Shown here one piece after another: positions 1 to 6,264 of a stretch of DNA of 6,685 bases (positions within the stretch are counted from its first letter, which is position 1; each line of letters opens with the position of its first letter). The position numbers and the translations under genes are program-made. The notes beneath the pieces are model-generated. The model made no database searches. It was not told the origin of the DNA and was given only the letters and a program-made list of their open reading frames with translations. Source of the DNA: Capsulimonas sp. GTDB taxonomy: Bacteria > Armatimonadota > Armatimonadia > Armatimonadales > Capsulimonadaceae. The stretch covers positions 1 to 6,685 of the forward strand of contig JAOQAA010000244.1 of NCBI GenBank assembly GCA_025963815.1, given 5' to 3'.

Positions 1-715
1 GGTCGTGGTCATTGATCTCTGAAACGGAATATTCTAAGGCTCCCATATCAGTCGGGACGCCATTCTTCCAAATCACCATCCGATCACCAGCAGCGCTGAA
101 AGACCAGCCGACGGCATGACCGGCGTTGTTAACGCCAAACGCTATCGTTGCTAAGTTTCCTGGCAGTCCAGGCAAAGCACTCAGAACGCCATTGGTCCAT
201 GTTAATGCATGCTGATTATTCGTATCGAGGGTATCCCCTACAATCAGGCCGTTATCATTCAAATCATATAGGAATGTATTAGCGCCGCCAGATACTGTCG
301 GCAGCAGCTGCGATGTATTAGACGATGGGTTGTATAGCGCGGGAGCGCCACCGATAAGTTTTGACGATGCATCAAAAAAATTGCTTCTGAAAATCACCTG
401 TCCAGCATTGTTAATCTTCACAACAGAGTTAGTGACTTGCGGGATTGAGCGATCGTTCTGTGGAACGGGAATGAGTGAATATCCGCCATTGCGTCGAACG
501 GCGGGTAATCCCCAACCGTTAATGACTCCAGCGATTTCTCCAGCGTCGTTAATCGATGCGGGGGAAAACTGATACGGCCCTCCCTCATAGATGACTGGAG
601 GAAGAATTTGCAGCGTGTAGCCGCGCGCATGTGCATTCGGCGCTCCTGTGGACAACAAGGCGATGGCCGACACGCACGTCAAGGCAAATGATGACATTTT
701 TGAGAAATACGACAT
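1..715 (-). CDS. Secreted HAF-family extracellular repeat protein, 3' end beyond the window
   Basis: The frame is open from ATG at 715 to the left edge, giving 238 codons with no stop. An N-terminal signal peptide is visible: Lys6, a hydrophobic core at about residues 9-23, and a likely cleavage after Ala30 (AHA|RG). The mature part has recurring motifs INDAGE (55-60), INNAGQ (101-106), LNDNGL (152-157), VNNAGH (195-200) and the start of another, INDHD (234-238), spaced 39-51 residues apart. Each is followed by short strands of the type 'ALTWTNG', 'MVIWKNG'. This is the pattern of the HAF-repeat family of predicted extracellular, probably beta-propeller-like proteins, whose function is unknown. 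ATG 697 is an alternative start, but 715 keeps the basic n-region. No good Shine-Dalgarno is seen; the nearest is GAAAG about 15 bases upstream. Base composition is AT-richer than in the neighbours. It is divergent from cysS. Confidence 0.8.
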   Translation of the reverse strand, partial: MSYFSKMSSFALTCVSAIALLSTGAPNAHARGYTLQILPPVIYEGGPYQFSPASINDAGEIAGVINGWGLPAVRRNGGYSLIPVPQNDRSIPQVTNSVVKINNAGQVIFRSNFFDASSKLIGGAPALYNPSSNTSQLLPTVSGGANTFLYDLNDNGLIVGDTLDTNNQHALTWTNGVLSALPGLPGNLATIAFGVNNAGHAVGWSFSAAGDRMVIWKNGVPTDMGALEYSVSEINDHD

Positions 716-772
716 ATGTAGTTTTCGAATCTTTCGGAGAATTGGGAACAGGAGGCAAGTATTCGTTATTTA

Positions 773-801
773 AGTATAACATATGAATATGGAATTCCCT
801 A
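773..801 (-). promoter_or_regulatory. Candidate promoter for the HAF-repeat gene
   Basis: On the minus strand TATACT (773-778) lies 17 bases downstream of TAGGGA (796-801). The -10 differs from TATAAT at one position; the -35 matches only 3 of 6 consensus bases. The predicted start near 766 would give a leader of about 50 bases. A small dyad GTTAT-N6-ATAAC (765-780) overlaps the -10. The remainder of the 716-909 gap shows no gene on either strand that I would support. Confidence 0.3.
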
Positions 802-894
802 TCTCTGGCGACCGGCATTGGCGGTGCAGGATTGGGAGAATAAGCACTCTATCAGAAAGACCGCGACCGGTGAAACCTGCCAACAGTCGCAATA

Positions 895-903
895 TGCTAT
901 AAT
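895..903 (+). promoter_or_regulatory. Extended -10 promoter of cysS, predicted leaderless start
   Basis: TGCTATAAT is a perfect extended -10 (TGn plus TATAAT, hexamer 898-903). Exactly six bases (AACGCC) separate the hexamer from the cysS ATG at 910, so the usual +1 position falls on the A of the start codon. No convincing -35 is present at 16-18 bp spacing, as is common for extended -10 promoters. No Shine-Dalgarno precedes the ATG. Confidence 0.7.
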
Positions 904-909
904 AACGCC

Positions 910-2334
910 ATGTCACCTTTGGTTTTGTTCAACACGCTGTCGCGCAGCAAAGAAGAGTTCGTTCCGTCTGATCCATCGCTGGTTCGGATGTACTGCTGCG
1001 GCCCGACGGTCTACAACTATGCCCACATCGGCAACCTCCGCACTTATATCTTTGAAGACCTGCTGCATCGCATTTTGCTTCTCAACGGCTACACCGTCAA
1101 GCACGTCATGAACATCACGGATGTCGGGCACATGACATCCGATAGCGACGCCGGCGATGATAAGATGCAGATCGCAGCCGCCCGGGAGAAGAAGTCGCCC
1201 TGGGAGCTCGCACGCTTCTACGAAGACGCGTTTTTCCATGACTGCGCTCGCCTGAATATCATCCGGCCGGACGTCGCGCCGCGCGCGACGGAGCATGTCG
1301 AGCAGATGATCAAGCTGATCCAGCAGCTGGAGGCGAAGGGGTACACCTACGAGACGCCCGAAGGGATCTACTTTGATACCGCGAAGAACGATGATTACGG
1401 CAAGCTTGCAGGCCTCAATCTGGCTGGGCAGCGGGAAGGCGCGCGCGAAGATGTCAATGTCGACACCAACAAGCGCCACCCCGCCGACTTCATTTTGTGG
1501 TTCACGAATAAACCGACTCATATCATGAAATGGGAGTCGCCTTGGGGGACGGGATACCCCGGCTGGCACATCGAGTGCTCCGCAATGAGCATGGAGTATC
1601 TGGGCGAAACGCTCGACATCCACTGCGGCGGCATCGATCATATCCCCGTGCACAACACCAACGAGATCGCGCAGAGCGAATGCGCCACCGGGCACGTCTT
1701 TGCGCGCTACTGGGTGCACGGCGCGTTCCTGAATGTCGCCAGCGGCGCGGTGACGGGACGCACCGCGGAAAAGATGTCCAAGAGCGATGACAATTTCCTC
1801 AAGGTGCAGAAGCTCGTGGATGACGGGTACGATCCCCTCGCCTATCGCTACATGTGCCTGATGGCGCACTATCGCTCGGAACTGACCTATTCGGACGAGG
1901 CGCTCAAGGCGGCGACCACGGCTCTAAGCAAAGTCTGGGAATTGAAGGCGCGCCAAAGCGGCGCTCAGGGCGATGGCCTCACCGACGCCGAGTACGCCGA
2001 AGCGCGCACGCAAGTCATCGCCGCGCTGAACGACGATCTGAACCTTCCCCGCGCCGTCGCCGCGCTGCAGGGCGCGAAGTCCTATCGGCTGTGGCTGGAG
2101 TTCGATTCCGTGCTCGGGCTCGACATTGAGAAGCGCTCCCGCGAGGCGACCTCCGAACCGGGCGACTCTTCCGATCTTCCCACGGAAATCACGGCGCTGA
2201 TGGCCGAAAGGGACGCCGCGCGCAAAGCAAAGAACTGGGCGGCTTCCGATGCTCTGCGCACGCAGATCGAGGAGCAAGGTTATACCGTGGGCGATTCTCC
2301 TGCGGGAACCGTCGTCCAGAAAAAACTTCTGTAA
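910..2334 (+). CDS. cysS: Cysteinyl-tRNA synthetase
   Basis: This cytoplasmic class I aminoacyl-tRNA synthetase (474 aa, the usual length) charges tRNA-Cys with cysteine using ATP. The Rossmann domain starts with [14 protein letters not shown], in which HIGN at 39-42 is the HIGH motif. Predicted zinc ligands by alignment to the E. coli enzyme are Cys30, Cys223 (GWHIECSAM), His248 and Glu252. KMSKS is at 288-292. The C-terminal helical region ends with the typical [23 protein letters not shown] segment. The start aligns with the E. coli N-terminus ([11 protein letters not shown]), which supports ATG 910 although no ribosome binding site precedes it. Differences from the E. coli type: the zinc-site segment reads [13 protein letters not shown] rather than FPHHENEIAQS, a few extra residues (ASGAVTGRT region, about 277-285) precede KMSKS, and SDDN follows it in place of SLGN. 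All catalytic elements are kept, so I expect it to be active. It appears monocistronic. Confidence 0.97.
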   Translation: MSPLVLFNTLSRSKEEFVPSDPSLVRMYCCGPTVYNYAHIGNLRTYIFEDLLHRILLLNGYTVKHVMNITDVGHMTSDSDAGDDKMQIAAAREKKSPWELARFYEDAFFHDCARLNIIRPDVAPRATEHVEQMIKLIQQLEAKGYTYETPEGIYFDTAKNDDYGKLAGLNLAGQREGAREDVNVDTNKRHPADFILWFTNKPTHIMKWESPWGTGYPGWHIECSAMSMEYLGETLDIHCGGIDHIPVHNTNEIAQSECATGHVFARYWVHGAFLNVASGAVTGRTAEKMSKSDDNFLKVQKLVDDGYDPLAYRYMCLMAHYRSELTYSDEALKAATTALSKVWELKARQSGAQGDGLTDAEYAEARTQVIAALNDDLNLPRAVAALQGAKSYRLWLEFDSVLGLDIEKRSREATSEPGDSSDLPTEITALMAERDAARKAKNWAASDALRTQIEEQGYTVGDSPAGTVVQKKLL

Positions 2335-2350
2335 ACGAGCGCCGATCGTA

Positions 2351-2396
2351 AAATACAAAAGCCCTTCCAGCAATTACTGGAAGGGCTTTTGTATTT
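2351..2396. terminator. Bidirectional rho-independent terminator between cysS and the convergent membrane-protein genes
   Basis: There is a perfect 20-bp inverted repeat: arms 2351-2370 and 2377-2396, loop CAATTA. The GC-rich core is GCCCTTCCAG / CTGGAAGGGC, flanked by AAAA on the left and TTTT on the right, so it works as a terminator when read from either side. It begins 16 bases after the cysS stop and lies 25 bases beyond the stop of the minus-strand gene ending at 2422. Confidence 0.93.
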
Positions 2397-2421
2397 GTAT
2401 ACTTAGGGCCTGGACTAATTT

Positions 2422-2742
2422 TCACACGCCCAGCAGAGCCTGCGCGGCGAACCGGCCCGTATACATCGCGACATAAAGGAACAGCGTGCTGCGCATCGCC
2501 ACTCGGATCAAGCGGGGGCGACGCGGCCGATAGTAAGTTGCGATCAGGATCAATGGCAGGAAGCTGAGAAGCTTCATCACGCAGAAGGCGAAATCGCCAT
2601 GGGGCAGCCAGGCGGCGAAGATCGGGTTATCCTCCTCAGCCACACCCGCATGAACCCAATAAAGCGTTGAGAACAGATCGGCGAGACAAATCATCGTCAG
2701 CGCCACATTTTCCCAGGCAAACAGTTGTCGTGTCCTCAGCAT
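2422..2742 (-). CDS. Small integral membrane protein, DUF5658-like, downstream tandem copy
   Basis: The 106-residue protein has about three predicted membrane segments (roughly 11-30, 51-69 and 83-104) and no signal peptide. Features are AD(22)LFSTLYWV in the first segment, an acidic EEDNP loop (36-40), GDFAFCVMK (49-57) entering the second, and a strongly basic loop YYRPRRPRLIRV (70-81). The pattern 'D..STL ... E.NP ... F...K' resembles the DUF5658 family of uncharacterised membrane proteins; this assignment is from memory of the family and unconfirmed. The reading frame is open further upstream, but ATG 2742 is chosen because it has an AAAGGG site 7 bases before it and aligns residue for residue with the paralogue at 2850-3170 (58 of 106 identical, no gaps). 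Function unknown. Confidence 0.85.
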   Translation of the reverse strand: MLRTRQLFAWENVALTMICLADLFSTLYWVHAGVAEEDNPIFAAWLPHGDFAFCVMKLLSFLPLILIATYYRPRRPRLIRVAMRSTLFLYVAMYTGRFAAQALLGV

Positions 2743-2786
2743 CCGGTCGCCCTTTCTTCCATCGCTTTCCTGAATGATCACTGTGC

Positions 2787-2809
2787 ATAATACAGGCCAA
2801 GTCTGTATT
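2787..2809 (-). promoter_or_regulatory. Candidate promoter with overlapping dyad for the downstream membrane-protein copy
   Basis: In the 107-bp gap between the two paralogues the minus strand has TATTAT (2787-2792), five of six matches to a -10 box, with no clear -35. A dyad AATACAG-N7-CTGTATT (arms 2789-2795 and 2803-2809) covers the -10 and part of the spacer, a normal place for a repressor site. The dyad is certain from the sequence; its role is inferred. Confidence 0.4.
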
Positions 2810-2829
2810 TTTGCCGTGATCGCGATCCA

Positions 2830-2851
2830 GAATTCAAAAATATTTGAATTC
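2830..2851. repeat. Perfect AT-rich palindrome over the stop codon of the upstream paralogue
   Basis: Arms GAATTCAAA (2830-2838) and TTTGAATTC (2843-2851) surround a 4-base loop. The right arm includes two bases of the TGA stop (2850-2852) of the upstream membrane-protein gene. The stem is AT-rich and no T run follows on the minus strand, so it is at best a weak terminator or an mRNA 3'-end hairpin. Confidence 0.6.
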
Positions 2852-3170
2852 AGACAGTCAGAAAGCTCTGGGTAATGACGCCGGAGACATAAAGCGCAAT
2901 GTAAAGCGCCAGCGCGCCACGCAGCGAAACCCGGATGAGGCGCGGGCGGCGCGGTCGATAGTAGGCGGCAAACAACAGCAGGGGAAGATAGCTCATGACC
3001 TTGGCGATGCAAAAGGCGAAGTCGCCCTTTTCCAGCCAGAAATTCATATAAGGGTTCGCTTCCGTGGCGACATGGGCGTTGACCCAGTAAAGCGTGGAAA
3101 GCATGTCGGCGGTGCAAAGGATAAAGATAGCGAGGCTGTCCCAGGCGAATAATGATTTGATGCGGGTCAT
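2850..3170 (-). CDS. Small integral membrane protein, DUF5658-like, upstream tandem copy
   Basis: This 106-residue membrane protein is the paralogue of the product at 2422-2742. It has about three predicted membrane segments, with Asp22 inside the first (ADMLSTLYWV), the EANP loop (37-40), GDFAFCIAK (49-57), and the identical basic block YYRPRRPRLIRV (70-81). ATG 3170 is chosen over the longer open frame starting at 3266 because it matches the paralogue's N-terminus (both reach LFAW at 7-10), follows a promoter at 3202-3230, and has AAGGAG (3183-3188) 12 bases upstream, a somewhat long spacing. The promoter lies downstream of the start of the longer frame, which argues further against it. Function unknown; no enzymatic motif is seen. 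The pair may be co-transcribed, or each may have its own promoter. Confidence 0.87.
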   Translation of the reverse strand: MTRIKSLFAWDSLAIFILCTADMLSTLYWVNAHVATEANPYMNFWLEKGDFAFCIAKVMSYLPLLLFAAYYRPRRPRLIRVSLRGALALYIALYVSGVITQSFLTV

Positions 3171-3182
3171 TCGGTATGAAGT

Positions 3183-3188
3183 CTCCTT
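3183..3188 (-). promoter_or_regulatory. Ribosome binding site fixing the start at 3170
   Basis: AAGGAG on the minus strand lies 12 bases before ATG 3170, inside the short predicted leader. It supports this start over the upstream in-frame one at 3266. Confidence 0.6.
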
Positions 3189-3201
3189 CTGGCGATAATC
3201 T

Positions 3202-3230
3202 ATCATACCAAAATCAGGGGATGCGAACAA
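3202..3230 (-). promoter_or_regulatory. Sigma70-type promoter of the membrane-protein pair
   Basis: On the minus strand TTGTTC (3225-3230) and TATGAT (3202-3207) are separated by 17 bases. The -10 is preceded by TGG, giving an extended -10 (TGnTATGAT). The predicted start near 3195 leaves a leader of about 25 bases containing AAGGAG. A promoter here implies the pair is not solely dependent on read-through from tatC. Confidence 0.6.
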
Positions 3231-3330
3231 GCATATTATCCCCGCAAAAATACCAGCTTTTCGCAAAAACGGCCAAAGCCGGCATATTTGCGGATAACGC
3301 CGATAGGGCGCGAAGCCGACGAAACGCTCT

Positions 3331-4128
3331 CTAAGAGCCAGTCGTCTTCGGCTCGACCCACTTGACGAGGAGAATACTCACGAAGAAGAGGATGGTGAGG
3401 GGCACGGCGAGCGCCAGCATGGTGCCGGGATCGTTGGACGGCGCAACCACCATGGACACGGTGAAAAGCCCAACGGCGATCTGCCGCCAGTACTTGATCA
3501 TCATGGCCGAAGTGATCAATCCAACCTTCCCCAGGAACGTCAGCAGAACGGGAAGCTGGAATAATATTCCGAACACCAGCATCAGCTTGATGACGAACAC
3601 AACATACGTTAACGGGTTCTGGAAAAGCACTGCTCCTGGGATATCACTCAGATAGCTCAGGAACCAGTGAACGGCCATAGGGAGAATAAAAAACGCGCAG
3701 GAAACGCCAGCGATGAACAGCAGAACGGACATCGGCGCCACGAGCGTCACCGCGCGCTTTTCCGTAGGGGTAAGCGCGGGCGAGATGAAACCCCAGAGTT
3801 CCAGCAGGATAAAAGGAGCGGCAATGACCAGACCTCCCACCATGCTGATTTGGAGCTTCAGAAAGAAGGGTTCCGTGAATGAGGTGAAAAGGATGCCACC
3901 GCCGACAGTCCCATTCTTCGCGGAGGCCTGCTTGATTGCGTTGAGAACGGGCGCCGAAAGCACCGTGTAGACCGGGCCGGAAAGGATGTACATCACAACC
4001 ATCCCTACCGCACAATAGACACACGCTCGGATCAATCGCGTCCGCAGTTCGGCGAGATGCTCGGTGAGTTCCGCCCGTTTCTCCTCCGGCCCTTCCGGGG
4101 CCGGATCTGTCTGCAAACGCAATGCCAT
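3331..4128 (-). CDS. tatC: Sec-independent (twin-arginine) protein translocase subunit TatC
   Basis: This is the receptor core of the Tat system, a six-helix inner-membrane protein that binds twin-arginine signal peptides and passes folded proteins with TatA/TatB. It is 265 aa, the usual length. Seen in order (residue numbers from ATG 4128): the N-terminal cytoplasmic motif HLAELRTRL (24-32), SAP at 58-60, TEPFFLKLQ (85-93), the signature LELWGFISPALTPTEKR (109-125) with Glu123 matching E. coli Glu103, FGILFQLPV (186-194), and APSNDPGT (229-236) matching the E. coli TPPD region. Gln191 stands where E. coli has Glu170. A TTG at 4131 also opens the frame, but ATG 4128 is 6 bases from AAAAGG and is preferred. 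It starts 16 bp after the glycine-rich protein gene and probably shares its transcript. No tatA or tatB is in the window. Confidence 0.95.
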   Translation of the reverse strand: MALRLQTDPAPEGPEEKRAELTEHLAELRTRLIRACVYCAVGMVVMYILSGPVYTVLSAPVLNAIKQASAKNGTVGGGILFTSFTEPFFLKLQISMVGGLVIAAPFILLELWGFISPALTPTEKRAVTLVAPMSVLLFIAGVSCAFFILPMAVHWFLSYLSDIPGAVLFQNPLTYVVFVIKLMLVFGILFQLPVLLTFLGKVGLITSAMMIKYWRQIAVGLFTVSMVVAPSNDPGTMLALAVPLTILFFVSILLVKWVEPKTTGS

Positions 4129-4134
4129 CAAAGA

Positions 4135-4140
4135 CCTTTT
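4135..4140 (-). promoter_or_regulatory. Ribosome binding site of tatC
   Basis: AAAAGG on the minus strand is 6 bases from ATG 4128 but only 3 from the alternative TTG at 4131, which decides the start. It lies entirely within the 16-bp gap after the preceding stop codon. Confidence 0.65.
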
Positions 4141-4144
4141 CGTA

Positions 4145-5662
4145 TCACTGAGGAACGATGTCTGTAATCTCAGTGAACTTCATCGTCGTCGTTACCGTAG
4201 CCGCCACTCCACCGTAGGCGCCAGATCCGGGAAGTCCTCCGCCTGGCAGTCCTCCACCCGGATAGCCGCCCGCGCCAGGGTACCCACCCGCGCCGGGATA
4301 GCCGCCTGCTCCGGGAAAGGCTGAACCGCCGCCAGGATAAGGCGTCGCATCATCTCCAGCTCCGATCGGCCCTCCACTGCTTGGGGCGCCAGGAAAGCCG
4401 CGTCCGCCAAACTTACCGCCGGGGCCTCCGCTAAAGCCGCCGCCGGGAGCCCCTAAAAGGCCGCCGGGAGTTCCAGGACCACCCCCAGGAAAACCGCCTT
4501 CTCCACGCCCGATTCCGCCGCCGCCGGACAGCGCGGACGTTTTCGCCGCGTCGCCGGTATAGGTAGCGGTCGTTTCGGTTCGGATCAAGCGTCCAGAGTT
4601 ATAGGCGAAGTAGACAATACGATCGACATGCAGTTTATCCGCAGTGGCGCCGGAAAATGCGGAATCAGGATTGACCGGGAAGTGCGCAGTACCATCGAAG
4701 GTTTCACGGATCTTTGCTGTGGGATATCCGTTCTGCCATTCAAAGCTTTCCAGCCGGCTCTCACCGGAAACGGTCAGCGGTTTGGAGGTGGCCCAATCCA
4801 GCGACACTTGCAGCGGCGAACGCCACGAGTCGCCGATGGTCACGCGGCGTGCGGGCATGACCGGAATAGAGAATGAGAAGTGCGCCCCCGGCCCTAGCGG
4901 CGCCATGGTGCTGAGCACATCGCCATACTGGGTCACGGTGCGATACTGCGACTTCAGCGGATACACGGCGCTGATCGTTTGCGCCTGCACGCCTCGGGTC
5001 AATGTTCCCTTCGGCGTGATCATATCACGGATCAGGAAGTTCTCTGCCTCGGTGTCCTCGACAGAGCGCTTGAATTTGATCTTGGACGCCTCGATAATGG
5101 TATCGGGGGTCGTCGTGCTGTCGATGCTGACGCCGTTGGAGGTTCCGGAACTGCTGGACGAATTCTGACTTAGCTCCGTCGTGCGGTTGTAGAACATCGT
5201 GTCGTTCAGACGCCACTTGTATGTCAGAACCACGCCTCGGGCTGCGACGCTTGGGATCTTGTTGGCGATACGCACCGGAATCGTCTGGGAACCGACCAGC
5301 TTATTTTTATTGGTGTATACCGAAACGGTGACCGTGTGGCTCCCGTCCGGCAAATACTTCTTGGTGTCCGGATCATCCGGCGTGGTGTAGGGAGCTTTGG
5401 TGTCCCAATCGTAAACGGATGCATCAGTTGCCGGCAGCACGCGCGCCGTCACGAACTGGCCGTCCACGATCACTGAGACATAGCCTCCCGGCGGTAAATC
5501 ACGCGCAGCCACCCGGATCGGGACGGTCTCACGCACGATCGCGTTCTCGGCGGGCCGTGTCACCGTAATTCCCTGGGCTCGGACATCCGGTGCACTTCCA
5601 AGGAGAAGCAACGCCATTGTCCCGCCGATCATCGCTACTGCATACTGCTGTTTCTGAAGCAT
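4145..5662 (-). CDS. Secreted protein with Ig-like domain and glycine-rich insertion, function unknown
   Basis: The product is 505 aa. The signal peptide (about 1-29, VRA|QG) has a hydrophobic core at 8-22 and no twin-arginine, so Sec export is likely. Residues 32-133 look like a bacterial Ig-like domain (ITVTRPAENAIV ... VSVIVDGQ ... LPDGSHTVTVSVY). Residues 144-370 form a beta-rich domain with a Ser/Thr-rich stretch (164-186), RRVTIGDSW (272-280) and DRIVYFAYNSGRLIRTE (347-363), similar in style to secreted beta proteins of the DUF6263 type, though I cannot confirm the family. Residues 379-481 are almost entirely Gly, Pro, Ala, Ser and aromatics, with tandem PGAGGY units. The final 24 residues return to a beta-strand pattern (ATVTTTMKFTEITDI). 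Start ATG 5662 follows GAGGG with a short spacing of 3-4 bases. It lies between the DUF2007-like gene (77 bp) and tatC (16 bp). Confidence 0.85.
   Translation of the reverse strand: MLQKQQYAVAMIGGTMALLLLGSAPDVRAQGITVTRPAENAIVRETVPIRVAARDLPPGGYVSVIVDGQFVTARVLPATDASVYDWDTKAPYTTPDDPDTKKYLPDGSHTVTVSVYTNKNKLVGSQTIPVRIANKIPSVAARGVVLTYKWRLNDTMFYNRTTELSQNSSSSSGTSNGVSIDSTTTPDTIIEASKIKFKRSVEDTEAENFLIRDMITPKGTLTRGVQAQTISAVYPLKSQYRTVTQYGDVLSTMAPLGPGAHFSFSIPVMPARRVTIGDSWRSPLQVSLDWATSKPLTVSGESRLESFEWQNGYPTAKIRETFDGTAHFPVNPDSAFSGATADKLHVDRIVYFAYNSGRLIRTETTATYTGDAAKTSALSGGGGIGRGEGGFPGGGPGTPGGLLGAPGGGFSGGPGGKFGGRGFPGAPSSGGPIGAGDDATPYPGGGSAFPGAGGYPGAGGYPGAGGYPGGGLPGGGLPGSGAYGGVAATVTTTMKFTEITDIVPQ
4220..4528 (-). 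repeat. Glycine-rich low-complexity coding segment with GAGGYP tandem units
   Basis: This segment encodes residues 379-481 of the secreted protein. The part at 4259-4318 encodes FP followed by three GAGGYP units (18-base periodicity), then GGGLP-type units. The repeat is in frame, so copy number can change without breaking the gene. It is a protein-level repeat, not a CRISPR array or mobile element. Confidence 0.85.
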
Positions 5663-5739
5663 TGTCCCTCACGCGCCCCCTGTTTCGGATCAACGTCCCG
5701 CTTTGAGATAGCCGTCACGCACGTCCGCACGGGCGTCCA

Positions 5740-6228
5740 CTACGTATTTTGAGGCGGCAAACGCCGCGCCTCTTCAATAACCTGCCGAGCTTTTTCGGCC
5801 AGACTGGCGGGAACCAGCACCTGTCCCCAGCCTTCTTCGCCCGCAGAAAAGATATTGCCCATGGCGGGCATCGCCACATCATGCAAGCGGGCGGGAATAC
5901 CGGCCGCCTCCAGCACTCCCTGGATGATATGCGCCTCCGCTTCCGAGGTCGCGCTGAACACGGACGCCGGAGCGTCTCCCGCAAACGTAACGGAGCCTTC
6001 CGGAAGGTCCAGCGGATCAACCGGGATCTCCCATGCGTTCAGCTCTTCCTCGGCGACGGCCAGCGAAGCAGGGTCCGTCTGGGCGACGTAGCGATCGACA
6101 TCCTCCAAAATGGAGTCCGCCTCGCGCTCCTCGCGCTGCGTCTCAATAATCTCGACGTCGGCGTCGGGCGGCGTCAACCGCTCCAGCGGCGTTTCGCTCA
6201 TTGGGTTCGAGGTTTCGTCCAACGTCAT
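5740..6228 (-). CDS. Acidic protein with C-terminal DUF2007-like (putative signal-transducing) domain
   Basis: The 162-aa soluble protein has no signal peptide or membrane segment. Residues 1-85 are acidic and probably disordered or helical (ETQREEREADSILEDVDRY at 29-47). Residues 89-156 match the DUF2007 style: a first strand SVFSATSEAEAHIIQGVLEAAGIPA, a variable loop with GNIFSAGEEGWG, then the strand VLVP and helix SLAEKARQVIEEAR. Family members are small ferredoxin-like domains named putative prokaryotic signal-transducing proteins without a proven role. The frame is also open from GTG 6234, but GAGGAG (6238-6243) is 9 bases from ATG 6228 and only 3 from the GTG, so ATG is preferred. It follows the thioesterase gene by 36 bp and precedes the secreted-protein gene by 77 bp. 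Confidence 0.8.
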   Translation of the reverse strand: MTLDETSNPMSETPLERLTPPDADVEIIETQREEREADSILEDVDRYVAQTDPASLAVAEEELNAWEIPVDPLDLPEGSVTFAGDAPASVFSATSEAEAHIIQGVLEAAGIPARLHDVAMPAMGNIFSAGEEGWGQVLVPASLAEKARQVIEEARRLPPQNT

Positions 6229-6237
6229 CGTCACAGT

Positions 6238-6243
6238 CTCCTC
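6238..6243 (-). promoter_or_regulatory. Ribosome binding site of the DUF2007-like gene
   Basis: GAGGAG on the minus strand is 9 bases before ATG 6228. It sits in the 36-bp gap after the thioesterase stop and supports translation as a separate cistron. Confidence 0.6.
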
Positions 6244-6264
6244 AATACGATCGTCGCAGGGTCT

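Noticed and set aside
913..1869. 318-codon open frame on the minus strand inside cysS
   Set aside because: It is fully antisense to a confidently identified cysS, its composition (many Arg, His, Val, Asp) is what a GC-rich coding strand gives in antisense, and it has no recognisable domain.
2743..3117. N-terminal extension of the downstream membrane protein to 231 residues
   Set aside because: The extension reads through the upstream paralogue in another frame and the intergenic gap. The paralogue alignment and an AAAGGG site place the start at 2742.
3243..3292. CGCAAAAA direct repeats (3243, 3262) and inverted TTTGCG as a tatC terminator
   Set aside because: Only a 6-bp outer and a 4-bp inner stem form, with an internal loop and no clean T run, so it falls short of a callable terminator.
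3326..3338. Small hairpin GCTCT-CTA-AGAGC with the tatC stop codon in its loop
   Set aside because: A 5-bp stem without a following T tract is expected by chance and has no support as a terminator.
4256..4317. Short tandem repeats that could suggest a CRISPR or satellite
   Set aside because: They are in-frame codons for GAGGYP units in a secreted protein, with no spacers.
5663..5739. Search for a terminator or promoter in the 77-bp gap before the secreted-protein gene
   Set aside because: No hairpin with a T run and no convincing -10/-35 pair was found, so the genes are left as probably co-transcribed.
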